A stretch of DNA of 64,000 nucleotides, taken from contig NZ_JARDUA010000003.1 of the NCBI RefSeq assembly GCF_029360645.1, forward strand, positions 1 through 64,000, written 5' to 3'. The stretch comes from Pontibacter litorisediminis. GTDB lineage: Bacteria > Bacteroidota > Bacteroidia > Cytophagales > Hymenobacteraceae. Position numbers and translations under genes: made by a program. The first letter of the stretch is position 1, and each line of letters begins with the position of its first letter. Positions 51,063-60,704 of the stretch are shown here, piece after piece. The notes under the pieces were generated by a model, which was given only the letters and a program-made list of their open reading frames with translations, did not search any database and had not been told where the DNA came from.

Positions 51063-53657
51063 TTACGCAGCCTGTACTTCCCTCGTCTCTTTAGGAGCGG
51101 CTGCTTTGGCTTTAGGCCCGCTTTCCTTGCGGCGCACAATGGCCATCACAAAACCAATCGACATCACGATCGTGCCGATCCAGAGGATGTTCACGAATGG
51201 TTTCTCCACTGCCTTCAGGATGATGTAATCCTTCTGCGAGGCATTTACCCCAATCTTGAACGTGTTGTTTTCGGTGTCGATGCTCAGGAACGTGAGGCGT
51301 AAGCCAAGATCGGCAACTTCCTCCGGAACGCGGCCCACCATCTGGTCCTTGATCAGCATAACCGGGTGTGCGTGGTAATCCTTGCGCTCTCCGTAAATCT
51401 TCAGGTCGGCCTGTACGGCAACGTCGCCAGCTTTCAGCGCCACGCCCGGCACCTGGTTGATTTTCTCAACGCCATTGAACACCGCCACATAGTCGTTCAG
51501 GATAATGGTGTCGCCTACGGCCAAGTCATACTCCTGCAGCTCGCCCCAGTCTTTCTCCTCGTTCGGGTCCGGAATAGAAGACACGTGGGTATACAGGTCC
51601 ATACTAGCGAAATGCTTGATGTCCGGCGAGGCCAGCAAGCCCATGTTCGGGTTCACTTGGGCACGTGGATAAAGCGTAAATGTCTTGTCGCCCTCACGCT
51701 CCTTGTACTGCACTTCATAGAAGGTGTTTTCCGGAGAGTACATATCCAAGGTATCACCTGTCTCAAAGTAGAGTTTGTCTCCTACTTTGATCTGGCCGCG
51801 GGCAATGGATTTATAAGGGTCTGGGGTAGGCCATAGTAGCTCACGGTTCACATAACCCGGCACACCAATTACCTCCTGGAACTGGCCATGGTAGCTTACA
51901 GTGTATCGGTCCATGTCTACAGGGGTATTGCGCCACAGCAGCACGTTATCGCGGTTAATTTCGTCCGAGAACTCACGGGAGTATACCATGCCAGAAGTAT
52001 TCTGGGAGATGATGTTATCGTAACCCGAGGAGAACAGGATGCCTAGCAGCATCAGGGCGATGCCTATGTGAGCCACCGCACCGCCGGAAAGCGTGATCTT
52101 CTTGTGCAGCAGGCTCAGGATGATGCTCAGGTTAGCGAACACGGCAAACAGCGCCGATACCAGCAGGATGATGAAGACCGGGTTATCAATTGTCTCGTGC
52201 AGCATGCCCATTTTGGAAAGCACGATGATTAAGCTGGCAAACAGCAGCGTGAGCATGCCCGGCAGCGTGATGGCATCTATGAAGTTGCCCTTCTCGCCTT
52301 TGCGCCACCACAGCAGCTGCCCAATACCGGTAAGTATGGCCACGGCCACACCGCCCCATAGTTGGAACTTGGTATAGTGCGCGATCTGGTCGGCAGGCAG
52401 GGCGGCGTTAGACTCGATACCGATAAACCCTAAGAACGAGTTATAAACCGGGATAGAGGTCGTGAACAGCACTTGGAACGCCGCAAGGCACAGCACAATG
52501 GCCCCAATGAACACCCAGAACTCGCCGCTGTAAGTGGTAAGCTCTTTCTCCGTGGTTGGGATGCTCTTCCAGCGGTACACCAACAGGCCAACCGCCAGCA
52601 CGGCAAAAGCCGCTAAGTAAGTAAATAGCTGCCCCGAAAGGCCCAGGTCTGTAAATGAGTGTACGGAGGCGTTGCCCAGGATGCCGCTTCGGGTAAGGAA
52701 AGTGGCATACAGGATAAGTATGAATGAGGTGATGACGAGGATAAAGGAGGCCTTCAGGCCCGACTTGCCACGGTTGTAGGCAATCATGGTATGGATAGCG
52801 CCCACCAGAACCAACCACGGAATATACACGGCGTTCTCCACCGGGTCCCAATTCCAGTAGCCACCAAAGTTCAATGTTTCATAGGCCCAGTAAGCACCCA
52901 TCATGATGCCGATACCCAGTGACACCGCCGCAAAGTGCGACCATGGCAGCGCAGGCTTAATCCACTCGTGGAACTTGCCTTTCCACAGGCCGGCCATTGC
53001 GAAGGCAAAAGGCACCAGCGTGGCGGCAAAGCCCAGGAACAGCGTTGGCGGGTGAATCACCATCCAATAGTTCTGCAGCAGGGGGTTCAGGCCGGTACCG
53101 TCAGCAGGAACAAAGTTCGGGTCCATGGCAAACACCGGCGTGTCTGGCATGAAGTCGCGCATCAGGATGAAAGGAGAGGAGCCTATTTTAAGGTCGCCGA
53201 TCACCACACCCAGGATCATGGAGGTCAGGAAGAGCTGCACGAATGAGAACATACCCATTACCGGGGCTTCCCAGGCCTTGTTCCTTTTGCCGCTGTTGAT
53301 CAGCACCACACCCAGCACCACATGCCAGAAAACCCAAAGCAGGAAAGAACCCTCCTGGCCCTCCCAGAAGCTGGAAATCATGTAGTGCACCGGCAGGTGG
53401 TTGGAGGAGTGGCTCCAGGCGTAGTAGTACTCGTAGCGGTGCTCGTAGATGATGTTAAAGAGCGTGAAGATAATCATCATGACACCGGCGCTATGCACAT
53501 AGAAAGCCCAGCGGCCCATCTTATGCCAGCTATCGTCGCCGGAAAGCTCTACCTTGGCACGGGATGCCATAAAGTATGCGTAAGAGGACACGATGGCCGC
53601 CACAAAAGCCACAATCACACTCGCATGGCCAATATCCCCAATCAGCGTATTAATCAT
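51063..53657 (-). CDS. ccmF: Cytochrome c maturation heme lyase CcmF
   Basis: Attaches heme to apocytochrome c in the periplasm. 864 residues with about 15 hydrophobic helices. The tryptophan-rich WWD-type motif region is seen as WAYETLNFGGYWNWDPVENAVYIPWLVL. The N-terminal helices (GDIGHASVIVAFVAAIVSSYAYF) and HSFTDLGLSGQLFTY are typical. The periplasmic domain (about 590-830) includes DRYTVSYHGQFQEV. It follows ccmE across a spacer holding an inverted repeat. Confidence 0.94.
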   Translation of the reverse strand: MINTLIGDIGHASVIVAFVAAIVSSYAYFMASRAKVELSGDDSWHKMGRWAFYVHSAGVMMIIFTLFNIIYEHRYEYYYAWSHSSNHLPVHYMISSFWEGQEGSFLLWVFWHVVLGVVLINSGKRNKAWEAPVMGMFSFVQLFLTSMILGVVIGDLKIGSSPFILMRDFMPDTPVFAMDPNFVPADGTGLNPLLQNYWMVIHPPTLFLGFAATLVPFAFAMAGLWKGKFHEWIKPALPWSHFAAVSLGIGIMMGAYWAYETLNFGGYWNWDPVENAVYIPWLVLVGAIHTMIAYNRGKSGLKASFILVITSFILILYATFLTRSGILGNASVHSFTDLGLSGQLFTYLAAFAVLAVGLLVYRWKSIPTTEKELTTYSGEFWVFIGAIVLCLAAFQVLFTTSIPVYNSFLGFIGIESNAALPADQIAHYTKFQLWGGVAVAILTGIGQLLWWRKGEKGNFIDAITLPGMLTLLFASLIIVLSKMGMLHETIDNPVFIILLVSALFAVFANLSIILSLLHKKITLSGGAVAHIGIALMLLGILFSSGYDNIISQNTSGMVYSREFSDEINRDNVLLWRNTPVDMDRYTVSYHGQFQEVIGVPGYVNRELLWPTPDPYKSIARGQIKVGDKLYFETGDTLDMYSPENTFYEVQYKEREGDKTFTLYPRAQVNPNMGLLASPDIKHFASMDLYTHVSSIPDPNEEKDWGELQEYDLAVGDTIILNDYVAVFNGVEKINQVPGVALKAGDVAVQADLKIYGERKDYHAHPVMLIKDQMVGRVPEEVADLGLRLTFLSIDTENNTFKIGVNASQKDYIILKAVEKPFVNILWIGTIVMSIGFVMAIVRRKESGPKAKAAAPKETREVQAA

Positions 53658-53662
53658 TTTTG

Positions 53663-53757
53663 AAAGTTAGAGAGTTAAAGAGTTAGAGGGTTTGGGAGTA
53701 AGAGTAATTTGGAGCTAACACTTCTTTAACTCCTAAACTCATTGGCTCCAAAACTTA
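53663..53757 (-). repeat. Short-word repeat in the ccmE-ccmF spacer
   Basis: Left words AGTTAGAGAGTTAAAGAGTTAG (53666-53687) face right words CTTCTTTAACTCCTAAACTC (53721-53740), and TTTGGAGC / GGCTCCAAA forms a small hairpin (53710-53752). The pairing is weaker than in elements A-D, and there is no ORF. It may be a decayed relative. Confidence 0.5.
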
Positions 53758-53759
53758 AT

Positions 53760-54188
53760 TTACAGGCCTGCGGTTTTCCCGTCTTTTATCTCGGTCTCCA
53801 CGTACTTAGACGGGCACTTGAGTAGGATCTTATCGGCCACAAACACATCATTTTGCATGTTACCCGTAATCACGACCTGCTCTGAGCGCTCAAAGTCCTG
53901 TGGCTTCGGGTTAAAGTACACTACCTTCTGCTCATAGCGGTTGGTGTCCACCAGCATAAACGAGAAGTAGTTCGGGTCCTGGAGCGGGTCATAGTTCATG
54001 CCCACGATATGGCCCTGCTCATCCTTCTTCAGGCGGCCCACTACGTGTACCTTGGTCATGTCGCCGTCATCGGCACGCTCGATGGCCTCGCCGAAAGATA
54101 CGTAGGTGCTGGCATCGCCCACTGAAGACATAATGATAACGATAGCGACAGCGATCACTAAAATACCGATGATGTGTGTCTTTTTCAT
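53760..54188 (-). CDS. ccmE: Cytochrome c maturation heme chaperone CcmE
   Basis: 142 residues. Membrane anchor (IIGILVIAVAIVIIMSS), OB-fold domain with DMTKVHVVGRLKKDEQGHIV and QVVITGNMQNDVFVADKILLKCPSKY. In standard CcmE the heme-binding His lies in a KHDENY motif; here the corresponding segment is LLKCPSKYV, with Cys in place of His, the CxxxY type seen in some bacteria and archaea. Located between the CcmD-like gene and ccmF. Confidence 0.9.
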   Translation of the reverse strand: MKKTHIIGILVIAVAIVIIMSSVGDASTYVSFGEAIERADDGDMTKVHVVGRLKKDEQGHIVGMNYDPLQDPNYFSFMLVDTNRYEQKVVYFNPKPQDFERSEQVVITGNMQNDVFVADKILLKCPSKYVETEIKDGKTAGL

Positions 54189-54291
54189 CTTAGTAAAAGT
54201 ATGGATACTCTTTCGTTGTTAGCCTAACACACGACAGGTCATTTTAAATCCATCGTGCAAAAAACTATTTAAACTCTTTAAAGGGCTGGTT

Positions 54292-54576
54292 TTACCTGTT
54301 TACCAGGTCATCCTTCAGTTGCTTCTCCAGGCGGCTTACCTTGCGGTCTATAGTTACCAGGTAGGCGATAGTGCCCACCAGCACCGTTAGCAGCACGACC
54401 ACCACCACATAGATCTTACCGTCCTGGCGCAGGGTGTCCGCCATCTCGATATCCGTCTGCGGGGCTGACGAGAACTCAACCTCCGTTGTTTGGCCAGGCT
54501 GGGCCTGTGCCGGTTGCAGGCCAGCGGCGGCGCCAAGTATAAAGCACCACAGAGCCAGAATTCTAAACAGTTTCAT
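54292..54576 (-). CDS. CcmD-like small membrane protein
   Basis: 94 residues: signal-like N-terminus (LALWCFILGAAAGLQPAQAQ), a second hydrophobic helix (IYVVVVVLLTVLVGTIAYLV, about 55-74) and a charged coil (DRKVSRLEKQLKDDL). Size, topology and the position between ccmC and ccmE support a CcmD role in holding CcmE and CcmABC together. It overlaps ccmC by 14 bases. Confidence 0.78.
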   Translation of the reverse strand: MKLFRILALWCFILGAAAGLQPAQAQPGQTTEVEFSSAPQTDIEMADTLRQDGKIYVVVVVLLTVLVGTIAYLVTIDRKVSRLEKQLKDDLVNR

Positions 54577-55234
54577 ATAAGCGTTGTCTCAGTATTTCTA
54601 ATCTTGATTTCACGTTCACGATCCAGATGCCCAGCAATGCCCAGCCGATAACGGCAGGGTAGAAGACCATGCGCAGGCGGCTGTCCAGGTCGTAGGTGTT
54701 AAAGCCGGGGTTACCGCCGTTGCCAGGGTGCAGCGAGTCGGTAAGGCGCGGCAGGATGAAGAGCAGCGGGATAAGGGCGGCAAACGCGAAGATGTTGTAC
54801 ACGGCGCTGATACGGGCGCGTTGCTGCTGCTCGTTAAAGGAACTACGCAGCACCAGGTAAGCAAAGTAGATGAGCAAACCAATGGCCGAGGCGTTCTGCT
54901 TCGGGTCGTTGCTCCAATACTCGCCCCAGGTAAACTTGGCCCACTCCATACCCGTTACAATACCCAGCACCCCAAACAGGATTCCCACTTTGGCCGCCTC
55001 GTAGGCAATCACATCGTTCTCTACAGAAGGGGAGCGAAGGTACCGGATGGAGTACACCACCGAGACAAGCAGGATCAGGATCATGCCGAACCACATCGGC
55101 ACGTGGAAGTACAGGTTGCGGATGGTCTCGTTCAGGATAGCCAGCCGTGGCACTTCAGTAAGCATACCGGCCACTACGGTGTACACCAGTAGCACTATTG
55201 CCAGCACTTTCCACCAATTCTTTTTCATTTCCAT
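54563..55234 (-). CDS. ccmC: Heme-handling membrane protein CcmC
   Basis: 223 residues with six hydrophobic helices. The tryptophan-rich signature WAKFTWGEYWSNDPKQNASAIGLLIYFAYLVLR (about 101-133) and the His-containing helix region (YFHVPMWFGMILIL, about 42-55) are the WWD-type features. It loads heme onto CcmE. It lies after a 156-base gap downstream of ccmB; a TACCTTTG box in the 3' end of ccmB (minus strand, 55401-55408) could start a separate message. Confidence 0.92.
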   Translation of the reverse strand: MEMKKNWWKVLAIVLLVYTVVAGMLTEVPRLAILNETIRNLYFHVPMWFGMILILLVSVVYSIRYLRSPSVENDVIAYEAAKVGILFGVLGIVTGMEWAKFTWGEYWSNDPKQNASAIGLLIYFAYLVLRSSFNEQQQRARISAVYNIFAFAALIPLLFILPRLTDSLHPGNGGNPGFNTYDLDSRLRMVFYPAVIGWALLGIWIVNVKSRLEILRQRLYETV

Positions 55235-55390
55235 AAGCTAAGTACACAGGGACTGCAGGTTTGGTGAACCTCCGTGCTGCACCCTACATACAAGAGACAC
55301 TTAAATCTTTTAATTTGTTCTGTTTCTTGCCGATACAAGTATAACATAGCCTGTCTGTTACCCGGGCGCTTGTTTCCCGCATCTGCACCG

Positions 55391-56059
55391 TTACGAACGC
55401 CAAAGGTACGGGAATAAGATATAAGAAACAGTGACGACAATCATGTTTATGGCGAGCAGGGTGAGCAGTTCGTCGAGGCTGGCGCTACGCGCAAGGCCGT
55501 CCATGGCGTTTTTCGACATCTTAATAAGCATGAGCAGCATCGGCACGATCACCGGGAAACTGAGTATGGCCATGAGCGTGCTGCTGTTGGCGGCCTTGCT
55601 GGCGATGCTCGAGATCATGGTGAGCGAGGTGGAGAAGCCGATCGCGCCCAGCAGGATGGAGAGCAGGAACATGGGCACGTCCTCGACCGGGTTACCCAGC
55701 ACAAAGCCATAAAACACAAAACAGATGATGGCCAGTAGCAGCATCAGCAGGGTGTTGTAGATGATCTTGGCCAGGATGATGCCCTGCGGACTGACAATGG
55801 AGTAAAAGTACAGCAACCGCCCGCGGTTCTCCTGCAGAAAGCTTTTGGCAATCGCGTTAACCGACACAAACAGCAGGATGATCCACAGCATCGCGTTCCA
55901 GACCGGTGCCACGAGTATGTTCGGGCGCATGCCAAAGCTGAGGTAGCACACAAACACCACGCTGCCCACGTACAGCAGCATGCCGTTCAGGGCGTACTTC
56001 TGCCGCCACTCCAGCACCAGGTCCTTCCGGATCAGGTATAAAATCTCTTTAAACAGCAC
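55391..56059 (-). CDS. ccmB: Heme-exporter-type ABC permease CcmB
   Basis: 222 residues, six membrane helices. YLIRKDLVLEWRQKYALNGMLLYVGSVVFVCYLSF at the start and the VPMFLLSILLGAIGFSTSLTMISSIASKA segment match CcmB. It normally pairs with the ATPase CcmA, which is not in this window. A TACCTTTG box (56078-56085, minus) lies 19 bases before the start. Confidence 0.9.
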   Translation of the reverse strand: MLFKEILYLIRKDLVLEWRQKYALNGMLLYVGSVVFVCYLSFGMRPNILVAPVWNAMLWIILLFVSVNAIAKSFLQENRGRLLYFYSIVSPQGIILAKIIYNTLLMLLLAIICFVFYGFVLGNPVEDVPMFLLSILLGAIGFSTSLTMISSIASKAANSSTLMAILSFPVIVPMLLMLIKMSKNAMDGLARSASLDELLTLLAINMIVVTVSYILFPYLWRS

Positions 56060-56077
56060 GTCTCTTATATTTTACCG

Positions 56078-56085
56078 CAAAGGTA
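56078..56085 (-). promoter_or_regulatory. -7 promoter box of the ccm gene set
   Basis: TACCTTTG on the minus strand (TAnnTTTG), just before the ccmB start. No good TTG at the usual distance. Confidence 0.5.
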
Positions 56086-56231
56086 AGGCACAAATCATTA
56101 GAAAGTCGAAGAGATTGGGAAGTTAGAAGGCTAGAAAGTTAGAAAGTAAGGGCGCCGGTGCTTTATACTTTAAAGGTGTGGTGGTAAGCCTCCTCCCGCT
56201 CGCCCTCCCAGATCCTGAAAATCCGGGCAAA

Positions 56232-56267
56232 TAAAAAAGCACGGACCGCTGTGGCCCGTGCTTCTTG
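56232..56267 (-). terminator. Terminator of the pst-phoU operon
   Basis: AAGCACGG / CCGTGCTT stem with TTTTTTAT on the minus strand, just after the phoU stop codon. Confidence 0.88.
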
Positions 56268-56292
56268 CGTGCTTTATACTAGCGGGAGCAGC

Positions 56293-56976
56293 CTAGTCCT
56301 CCTTTTTCTTCTTTTTCTTGTCAGACCGGTGCTTCACCACCTTGGCATCGCGGTAGAAGATAATCTCCTCGGCAATATTGGTCACCTGGTCGCCTACGCG
56401 CTCCAGCTTTTTGATGATGGACAGCACAGCCAGCGCCTCGGAAATCTTGTCCGGGTTCTCGAACATGTATTGCGTTACGGTAACGTCAGACTTGCGGTAG
56501 ATCTTGTTCAGTGTTTTGTCGTGCTTGATGATGGCCTTGGCTAGCTCGGTGTTGTTGTTCTGGAAGGCGGTGCGGCAGTCGGCAAACATCTTCAGGGCCT
56601 CGTCATACATGTGCACCACTTTGGTGAGCTCCAGCAGCTGCGGGTTCACGGGAGCCTCCAGCTTCTTCACAAAGCGGGCAATACCCTCGGCCGTGTCGCC
56701 GAGGCGCTCCAGGTTAGAGTTGATCTTGAGCACAGCCAGCACCAGGCGCAGGTCCACGGCCACCGGCGTGAACAGCGCGAAGAAGTTCTCGCACATGCGG
56801 TCTATCTTGATGTCGAACTGGTTTACCTTGCGGTCACGCTTGATCACTTGCTTGGCCAGCTCTACATCAGCCTTTAGCATGGCCTCCCTGCCAGCCTGCA
56901 GCTGGTACTCCACCAGGTCCCACATCTCCAGGAGCTTGGACTTGAGGCGGTTTAACTCGGTATCTAATTGTGGCAT
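56293..56976 (-). CDS. phoU: Phosphate-signalling regulator PhoU
   Basis: 227 residues forming two three-helix bundles with the repeated E(x)DR/RD pattern: LAKQVIKRDRKVNQFDIKIDR (about 40-60) and LERVGDQVTNIAEEI near residue 190. The first bundle includes LERLGDTAEGIARFV. PhoU links Pst status to the PhoR-type kinase and curbs phosphate uptake. The C-terminal lysine-rich tail (DKKKKKKED) is unusual but seen in Bacteroidota. Last gene of pstSCAB-phoU. Confidence 0.93.
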   Translation of the reverse strand: MPQLDTELNRLKSKLLEMWDLVEYQLQAGREAMLKADVELAKQVIKRDRKVNQFDIKIDRMCENFFALFTPVAVDLRLVLAVLKINSNLERLGDTAEGIARFVKKLEAPVNPQLLELTKVVHMYDEALKMFADCRTAFQNNNTELAKAIIKHDKTLNKIYRKSDVTVTQYMFENPDKISEALAVLSIIKKLERVGDQVTNIAEEIIFYRDAKVVKHRSDKKKKKKED

Positions 56977-57035
56977 GTCGATTTGATTATTGAGGGTGAG
57001 AATCTACAAAATACAGGGCGCAAAGTATAACTAGA

Positions 57036-57797
57036 TCAACCGAAACGGCCTGTGATGTAATTCTGCGTGCGGTCGTCTTTCGGGCTTGTGAACATGGTCT
57101 TGGTCTTGTTGTACTCTACCAGCTCACCCATGTAGAAAAAGGCAGTATAGTCGCTTACGCGGCCCGCTTGCTGCATGTTGTGCGTCACGATCACGATGGT
57201 GTAGTCGTTTTTCAGGTCATAGATCAGCTCCTCGATCTTGGCCGTGGAGATGGGGTCCAGGGCCGAGGCCGGTTCATCCATCAGCAGCACCGAAGGCGAG
57301 ATGGCCAGCGCGCGCGCAATGCACAGGCGCTGCTGCTGCCCCCCCGACAAGGCCAGGGCCGACTTGTCGAGCTTGTCCTTTACCTCCTCCCAAAGGGCGG
57401 CGTGGCGCAGCGACTGCTCCGCAGCCTCCTCCAGCACCGACTTCTTCTTGATGCCCTGTATCTTCAGGCCATACACCACGTTCTCGAAAATGCTTTTGGG
57501 GAAGGGGTTCGGTTTCTGGAACACCATGCCCACTTCCTTCCGCAGCTCATCCACGCGCACCTCCTTGTCATAGATGTTCCTGCCGTCCAGTAGGATGTTG
57601 CCGTCCACCCGGAAGCCGTCGATGTAGTCGTTCATGCGGTTAAAGGTGCGCAGGAACGTGGACTTGCCGCAGCCAGATGGCCCAATAAAGGCGGTAACAG
57701 CCTTCTCCTCCATGGCGATGTTGATGTGCTTGAGCGCGTGGAAGTCGCCGTAGTATGCGTCGAGGTCTTTTGCCTCCAGTTTTATTTTCTTACTCAT
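57036..57797 (-). CDS. pstB: Phosphate ABC transporter ATPase PstB
   Basis: 253 residues. Walker [10 protein letters not shown] (about 38-46), signature [15 protein letters not shown], Walker [15 protein letters not shown]-loop IVTHNM. The PstB-specific [14 protein letters not shown] segment follows the Walker A. It powers phosphate uptake through PstC-PstA. It starts 7 bases after pstA. Confidence 0.96.
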   Translation of the reverse strand: MSKKIKLEAKDLDAYYGDFHALKHINIAMEEKAVTAFIGPSGCGKSTFLRTFNRMNDYIDGFRVDGNILLDGRNIYDKEVRVDELRKEVGMVFQKPNPFPKSIFENVVYGLKIQGIKKKSVLEEAAEQSLRHAALWEEVKDKLDKSALALSGGQQQRLCIARALAISPSVLLMDEPASALDPISTAKIEELIYDLKNDYTIVIVTHNMQQAGRVSDYTAFFYMGELVEYNKTKTMFTSPKDDRTQNYITGRFG

Positions 57798-57804
57798 GAG
57801 GTGT

Positions 57805-58662
57805 TTACCACTTAACCTTTTTCTGCTGCTTGTTGCGCAAGTAAACGGCGATGCCGTTCAGCAGGAAAGTGATGATCAATAATACAATGATGGCCGCCGC
57901 TGCGTTCGTCAGGAAGGCTTCCTGCGGCCTGGAGGTCCAGTTAAAGATCTGGATCGGCAGCACGGTAAACTCATCCAGCGGCGAGGCAGGCGTAAACGGC
58001 ACGTAAGCCAGCGCCCCGATCACGATCAGTGGGGCCGCCTCGCCCACTGCCCTGGATAACGCTAGGATAATGCCCGTCAGTATGCCCCCGAAGGAGGCTG
58101 GCAGCACCTGGTGCCACACTGTTTGCCACTTAGAGGCGCCCAGGGCAAAAGAGCCGTCGCGGATGCTACGCGGCACGGCTTTGATGGCCTCACGGGTGGT
58201 TACGATGATGATCGGAAGTATGAGCAGCGACAGGGTGAGCGCACCGGCCAACAGGCTGCCCCCCAGGCGCATCTGGCGCACGAAGATCTCCAGGCCCAGC
58301 AAACCGTAGATGATGGACGGTACGCCGGCCAGGTTGGCGATGTTTATCTCCAGAAAGTTAGCCCACTTGTTCTTCTTTCCATACTCCTCTAAGTATACGC
58401 CTGCTGCCACTCCCAGCGGAAAGGCGATGATGGTGGTAAGCACCAGTATCCAAAGCGTGCCTACCCAAGCGGTAAGTATACCGGCACGGCTGGCCCTGCG
58501 CGAAGGCAGGCTGCTCAGGAAGTCCCAATCCAGGCGCTGCACTCCCTCAATGATGATGTCGATCAGGAAAACGGCCAGCACTACCAGCCCGATGAAGGTA
58601 CAGAAGATACCGAACACCTGGAAGGCCTTATCCTTTAACCTGTTTTTTTCAGAGTTAGTCAT
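57805..58662 (-). CDS. pstA: Phosphate ABC transporter permease PstA
   Basis: 285 residues, six helices. Binding-protein-dependent transport signature [31 protein letters not shown] with the EAA loop, then [14 protein letters not shown]. It overlaps the pstC stop by 8 bases. Pairs with PstC as the membrane channel. Confidence 0.94.
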   Translation of the reverse strand: MTNSEKNRLKDKAFQVFGIFCTFIGLVVLAVFLIDIIIEGVQRLDWDFLSSLPSRRASRAGILTAWVGTLWILVLTTIIAFPLGVAAGVYLEEYGKKNKWANFLEINIANLAGVPSIIYGLLGLEIFVRQMRLGGSLLAGALTLSLLILPIIIVTTREAIKAVPRSIRDGSFALGASKWQTVWHQVLPASFGGILTGIILALSRAVGEAAPLIVIGALAYVPFTPASPLDEFTVLPIQIFNWTSRPQEAFLTNAAAAIIVLLIITFLLNGIAVYLRNKQQKKVKW

Positions 58663-59530
58663 ACTTTTCCTGGTATTTCTTTTTGATCCAGAAGCTGAGG
58701 TTGTTCAGGGCGAACGTGAAGATGAACAGCGTGATGCCCGCCGCGAAGATCGTTTTGTACTCCAGCGAGCCCTGTGGCACGTCGCCCATACTTACCTGCA
58801 CAATGTAGGTGGTGATGGTTTCGATGGGCACCAGCGGGTTTAGTGTGAGGCGGGGCTGCTGGCCGGCGGCAATGGCCACGATCATGGTTTCGCCCACTGC
58901 CCTGGAGATGGCAAGTATAACCGATACCACAATGCCCGACGAGGCGGCCGGAACCATGACCCAGAAAGATGTCTGCAGCCTGGTGGAGCCCATGCCATAC
59001 GCCGCTTCCCGCAGCGAGCGGGGCACGGCGCTGATGGCATCCTCGCTGAGCGAGGAGATCATCGGGATGATCATAATGCCCATCACGATACCTGCCGATA
59101 AGGCGTTGAAGCCAGCCAGGCCAGGGATAAAACTTTGCAGAAAGGGGGTAACCACTGTTAAAGCGAAGAAGCCGTACACAACCGTCGGGATGGTGGCCAG
59201 CACCTCCAGCAGAGGCTTCACGATTTGCCGCATGCGGGCGTGGGCGTACTCGTTCAGGTAAACGGCGATGGTCAGGCCAATAGGGAGGGCCACCGCGATG
59301 GCCACAAAGGTGGTGAGCAGCGTGCCCGCCACCAGGGGCATAATACCAAACTTCTTGTCGGCAAAAAGGGGCGTCCACTCCTTCTCTGTCAGAAATTCTA
59401 CGATAGAAACTTCGCTGAAGAAGCTGATGGACTCAGAAAGCAGCACCCAGATGATGCCAACGGTAATTAGGATCGTGATTACGGCTGATAACCACAACAA
59501 GCCCTCGATTATTTTTTCGGATGCTCTCAA
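58655..59530 (-). CDS. pstC: Phosphate ABC transporter permease PstC
   Basis: 291 residues. Six helices, EAA loop [31 protein letters not shown] and [16 protein letters not shown]-terminal helix [21 protein letters not shown]. It lies 74 bases downstream of pstS; translational overlap with pstA. Confidence 0.94.
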   Translation of the reverse strand: MRASEKIIEGLLWLSAVITILITVGIIWVLLSESISFFSEVSIVEFLTEKEWTPLFADKKFGIMPLVAGTLLTTFVAIAVALPIGLTIAVYLNEYAHARMRQIVKPLLEVLATIPTVVYGFFALTVVTPFLQSFIPGLAGFNALSAGIVMGIMIIPMISSLSEDAISAVPRSLREAAYGMGSTRLQTSFWVMVPAASSGIVVSVILAISRAVGETMIVAIAAGQQPRLTLNPLVPIETITTYIVQVSMGDVPQGSLEYKTIFAAGITLFIFTFALNNLSFWIKKKYQEKYD

Positions 59531-59604
59531 GGTGCTGTTTATTTTATGGAGCCTAAGTGCAGCGGACTCGGGGGCAGCTGTACTTAGGCTGTAGGTCTTT
59601 TAGA

Positions 59605-60594
59605 TTACTGTTGCTGTTGGGCAGTGGCCTCTCCTTTACCAGAAACGAACTGCTCAAACTTCTGCTGCTGCTCTCTGTACTGCTCGTCCGTTAGGGGGAT
59701 GTAGCCTACCTCTTCGGCCAGCGCTCCGGCATTCTCCAGGTAGAAGTTCACGAAGTCTACCACCTCTGGGCGCTCCACAGCCTTAGAGTGCACATATATA
59801 AACAGCGGGCGCGAGAGCGGGGCGTACGAGCCATCTTTCACGGTCTCTATGGATGGCAGCACGGGGCCGTTGCCGTTGTTTACCGGAATGGCTCTCAGCT
59901 TGTCTTGGTTTTCCTCGTAGTACGCAAACCCAAAGAAACCCAGCGCATACTTGTCGGTAGACACGCCCTGCACCAGTACGTTGTCGTCCTCGCTGGCAGT
60001 AAAGTCGCCGCGGCTGGAGTGGCTCTTGCCCACGATGGCCTCTGTAAAGTAATCATAGGTGCCGGACTCCACGCCCGGGCCATACAGGTGAATTTCCTGG
60101 TCGGGCCACTCGGGGCGTATCTGGTTCCAGCGTGTGATCGTGCCTTGCGCCGCAGGCTCCCAGATCTTCTTCAGCTCCGCCACGGTAATCTCTTTCACCC
60201 AGTCGTTCTCAGGGTGCGCCACCACGGTAAGCCCGTCATAAGCCACCGACAGCTCTACAAAAGAAAGCCCGTTGCTCTCGGCTATTTTCGCCTCTTCGGC
60301 ACTGATGGAGCGGGAGGCGTTGGAGACATCGATCTCGCCTCTGCTGAACTTCTTAAAGCCGCTGCCTGACCCGGAGACGCCTACTGTTATTCTTACGTCC
60401 GGGGCCTCAGCGCGGTATTCTTCCGCCACGGCCTCCGTAATAGGGTATACTGTGGAAGATCCGTCTATCTGCACGCTACCCGACAGGTTATCCCCGCCGT
60501 TTGCCTGCTCAGACCCGCCACCGCAGGCGCTGAACAACATCGTAGCCCCCACCAGAACGGCGGCGTTTAGTTGATTAAGCTTAAACTTTAACAT
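59605..60594 (-). CDS. pstS: Phosphate-binding protein PstS
   Basis: 329 residues. Lipobox LFSAC at about 20-24 of the signal region, then DNLSGSVQIDGSSTVYPITEAVAEEYRAEAPDVRITVGVSGSGSGFKKF, the phosphate-binding pattern of PstS (SSTVYP and GSGSGF). The C-terminal tail is Gln-rich. It captures phosphate and delivers it to PstC-PstA. It lies 110 bases downstream of the porin gene. Confidence 0.95.
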   Translation of the reverse strand: MLKFKLNQLNAAVLVGATMLFSACGGGSEQANGGDNLSGSVQIDGSSTVYPITEAVAEEYRAEAPDVRITVGVSGSGSGFKKFSRGEIDVSNASRSISAEEAKIAESNGLSFVELSVAYDGLTVVAHPENDWVKEITVAELKKIWEPAAQGTITRWNQIRPEWPDQEIHLYGPGVESGTYDYFTEAIVGKSHSSRGDFTASEDDNVLVQGVSTDKYALGFFGFAYYEENQDKLRAIPVNNGNGPVLPSIETVKDGSYAPLSRPLFIYVHSKAVERPEVVDFVNFYLENAGALAEEVGYIPLTDEQYREQQQKFEQFVSGKGEATAQQQQ

Positions 60595-60704
60595 AAGCCA
60601 GTGTTTAGTTATAATGTTAGATATTAATCTGTTTTGCTGGCATCGGTTTCTGCCTTATACTTTGATGCCTTGTAAGTAGTTATGAATGCGCCGCAGGCTT
60701 ACCG

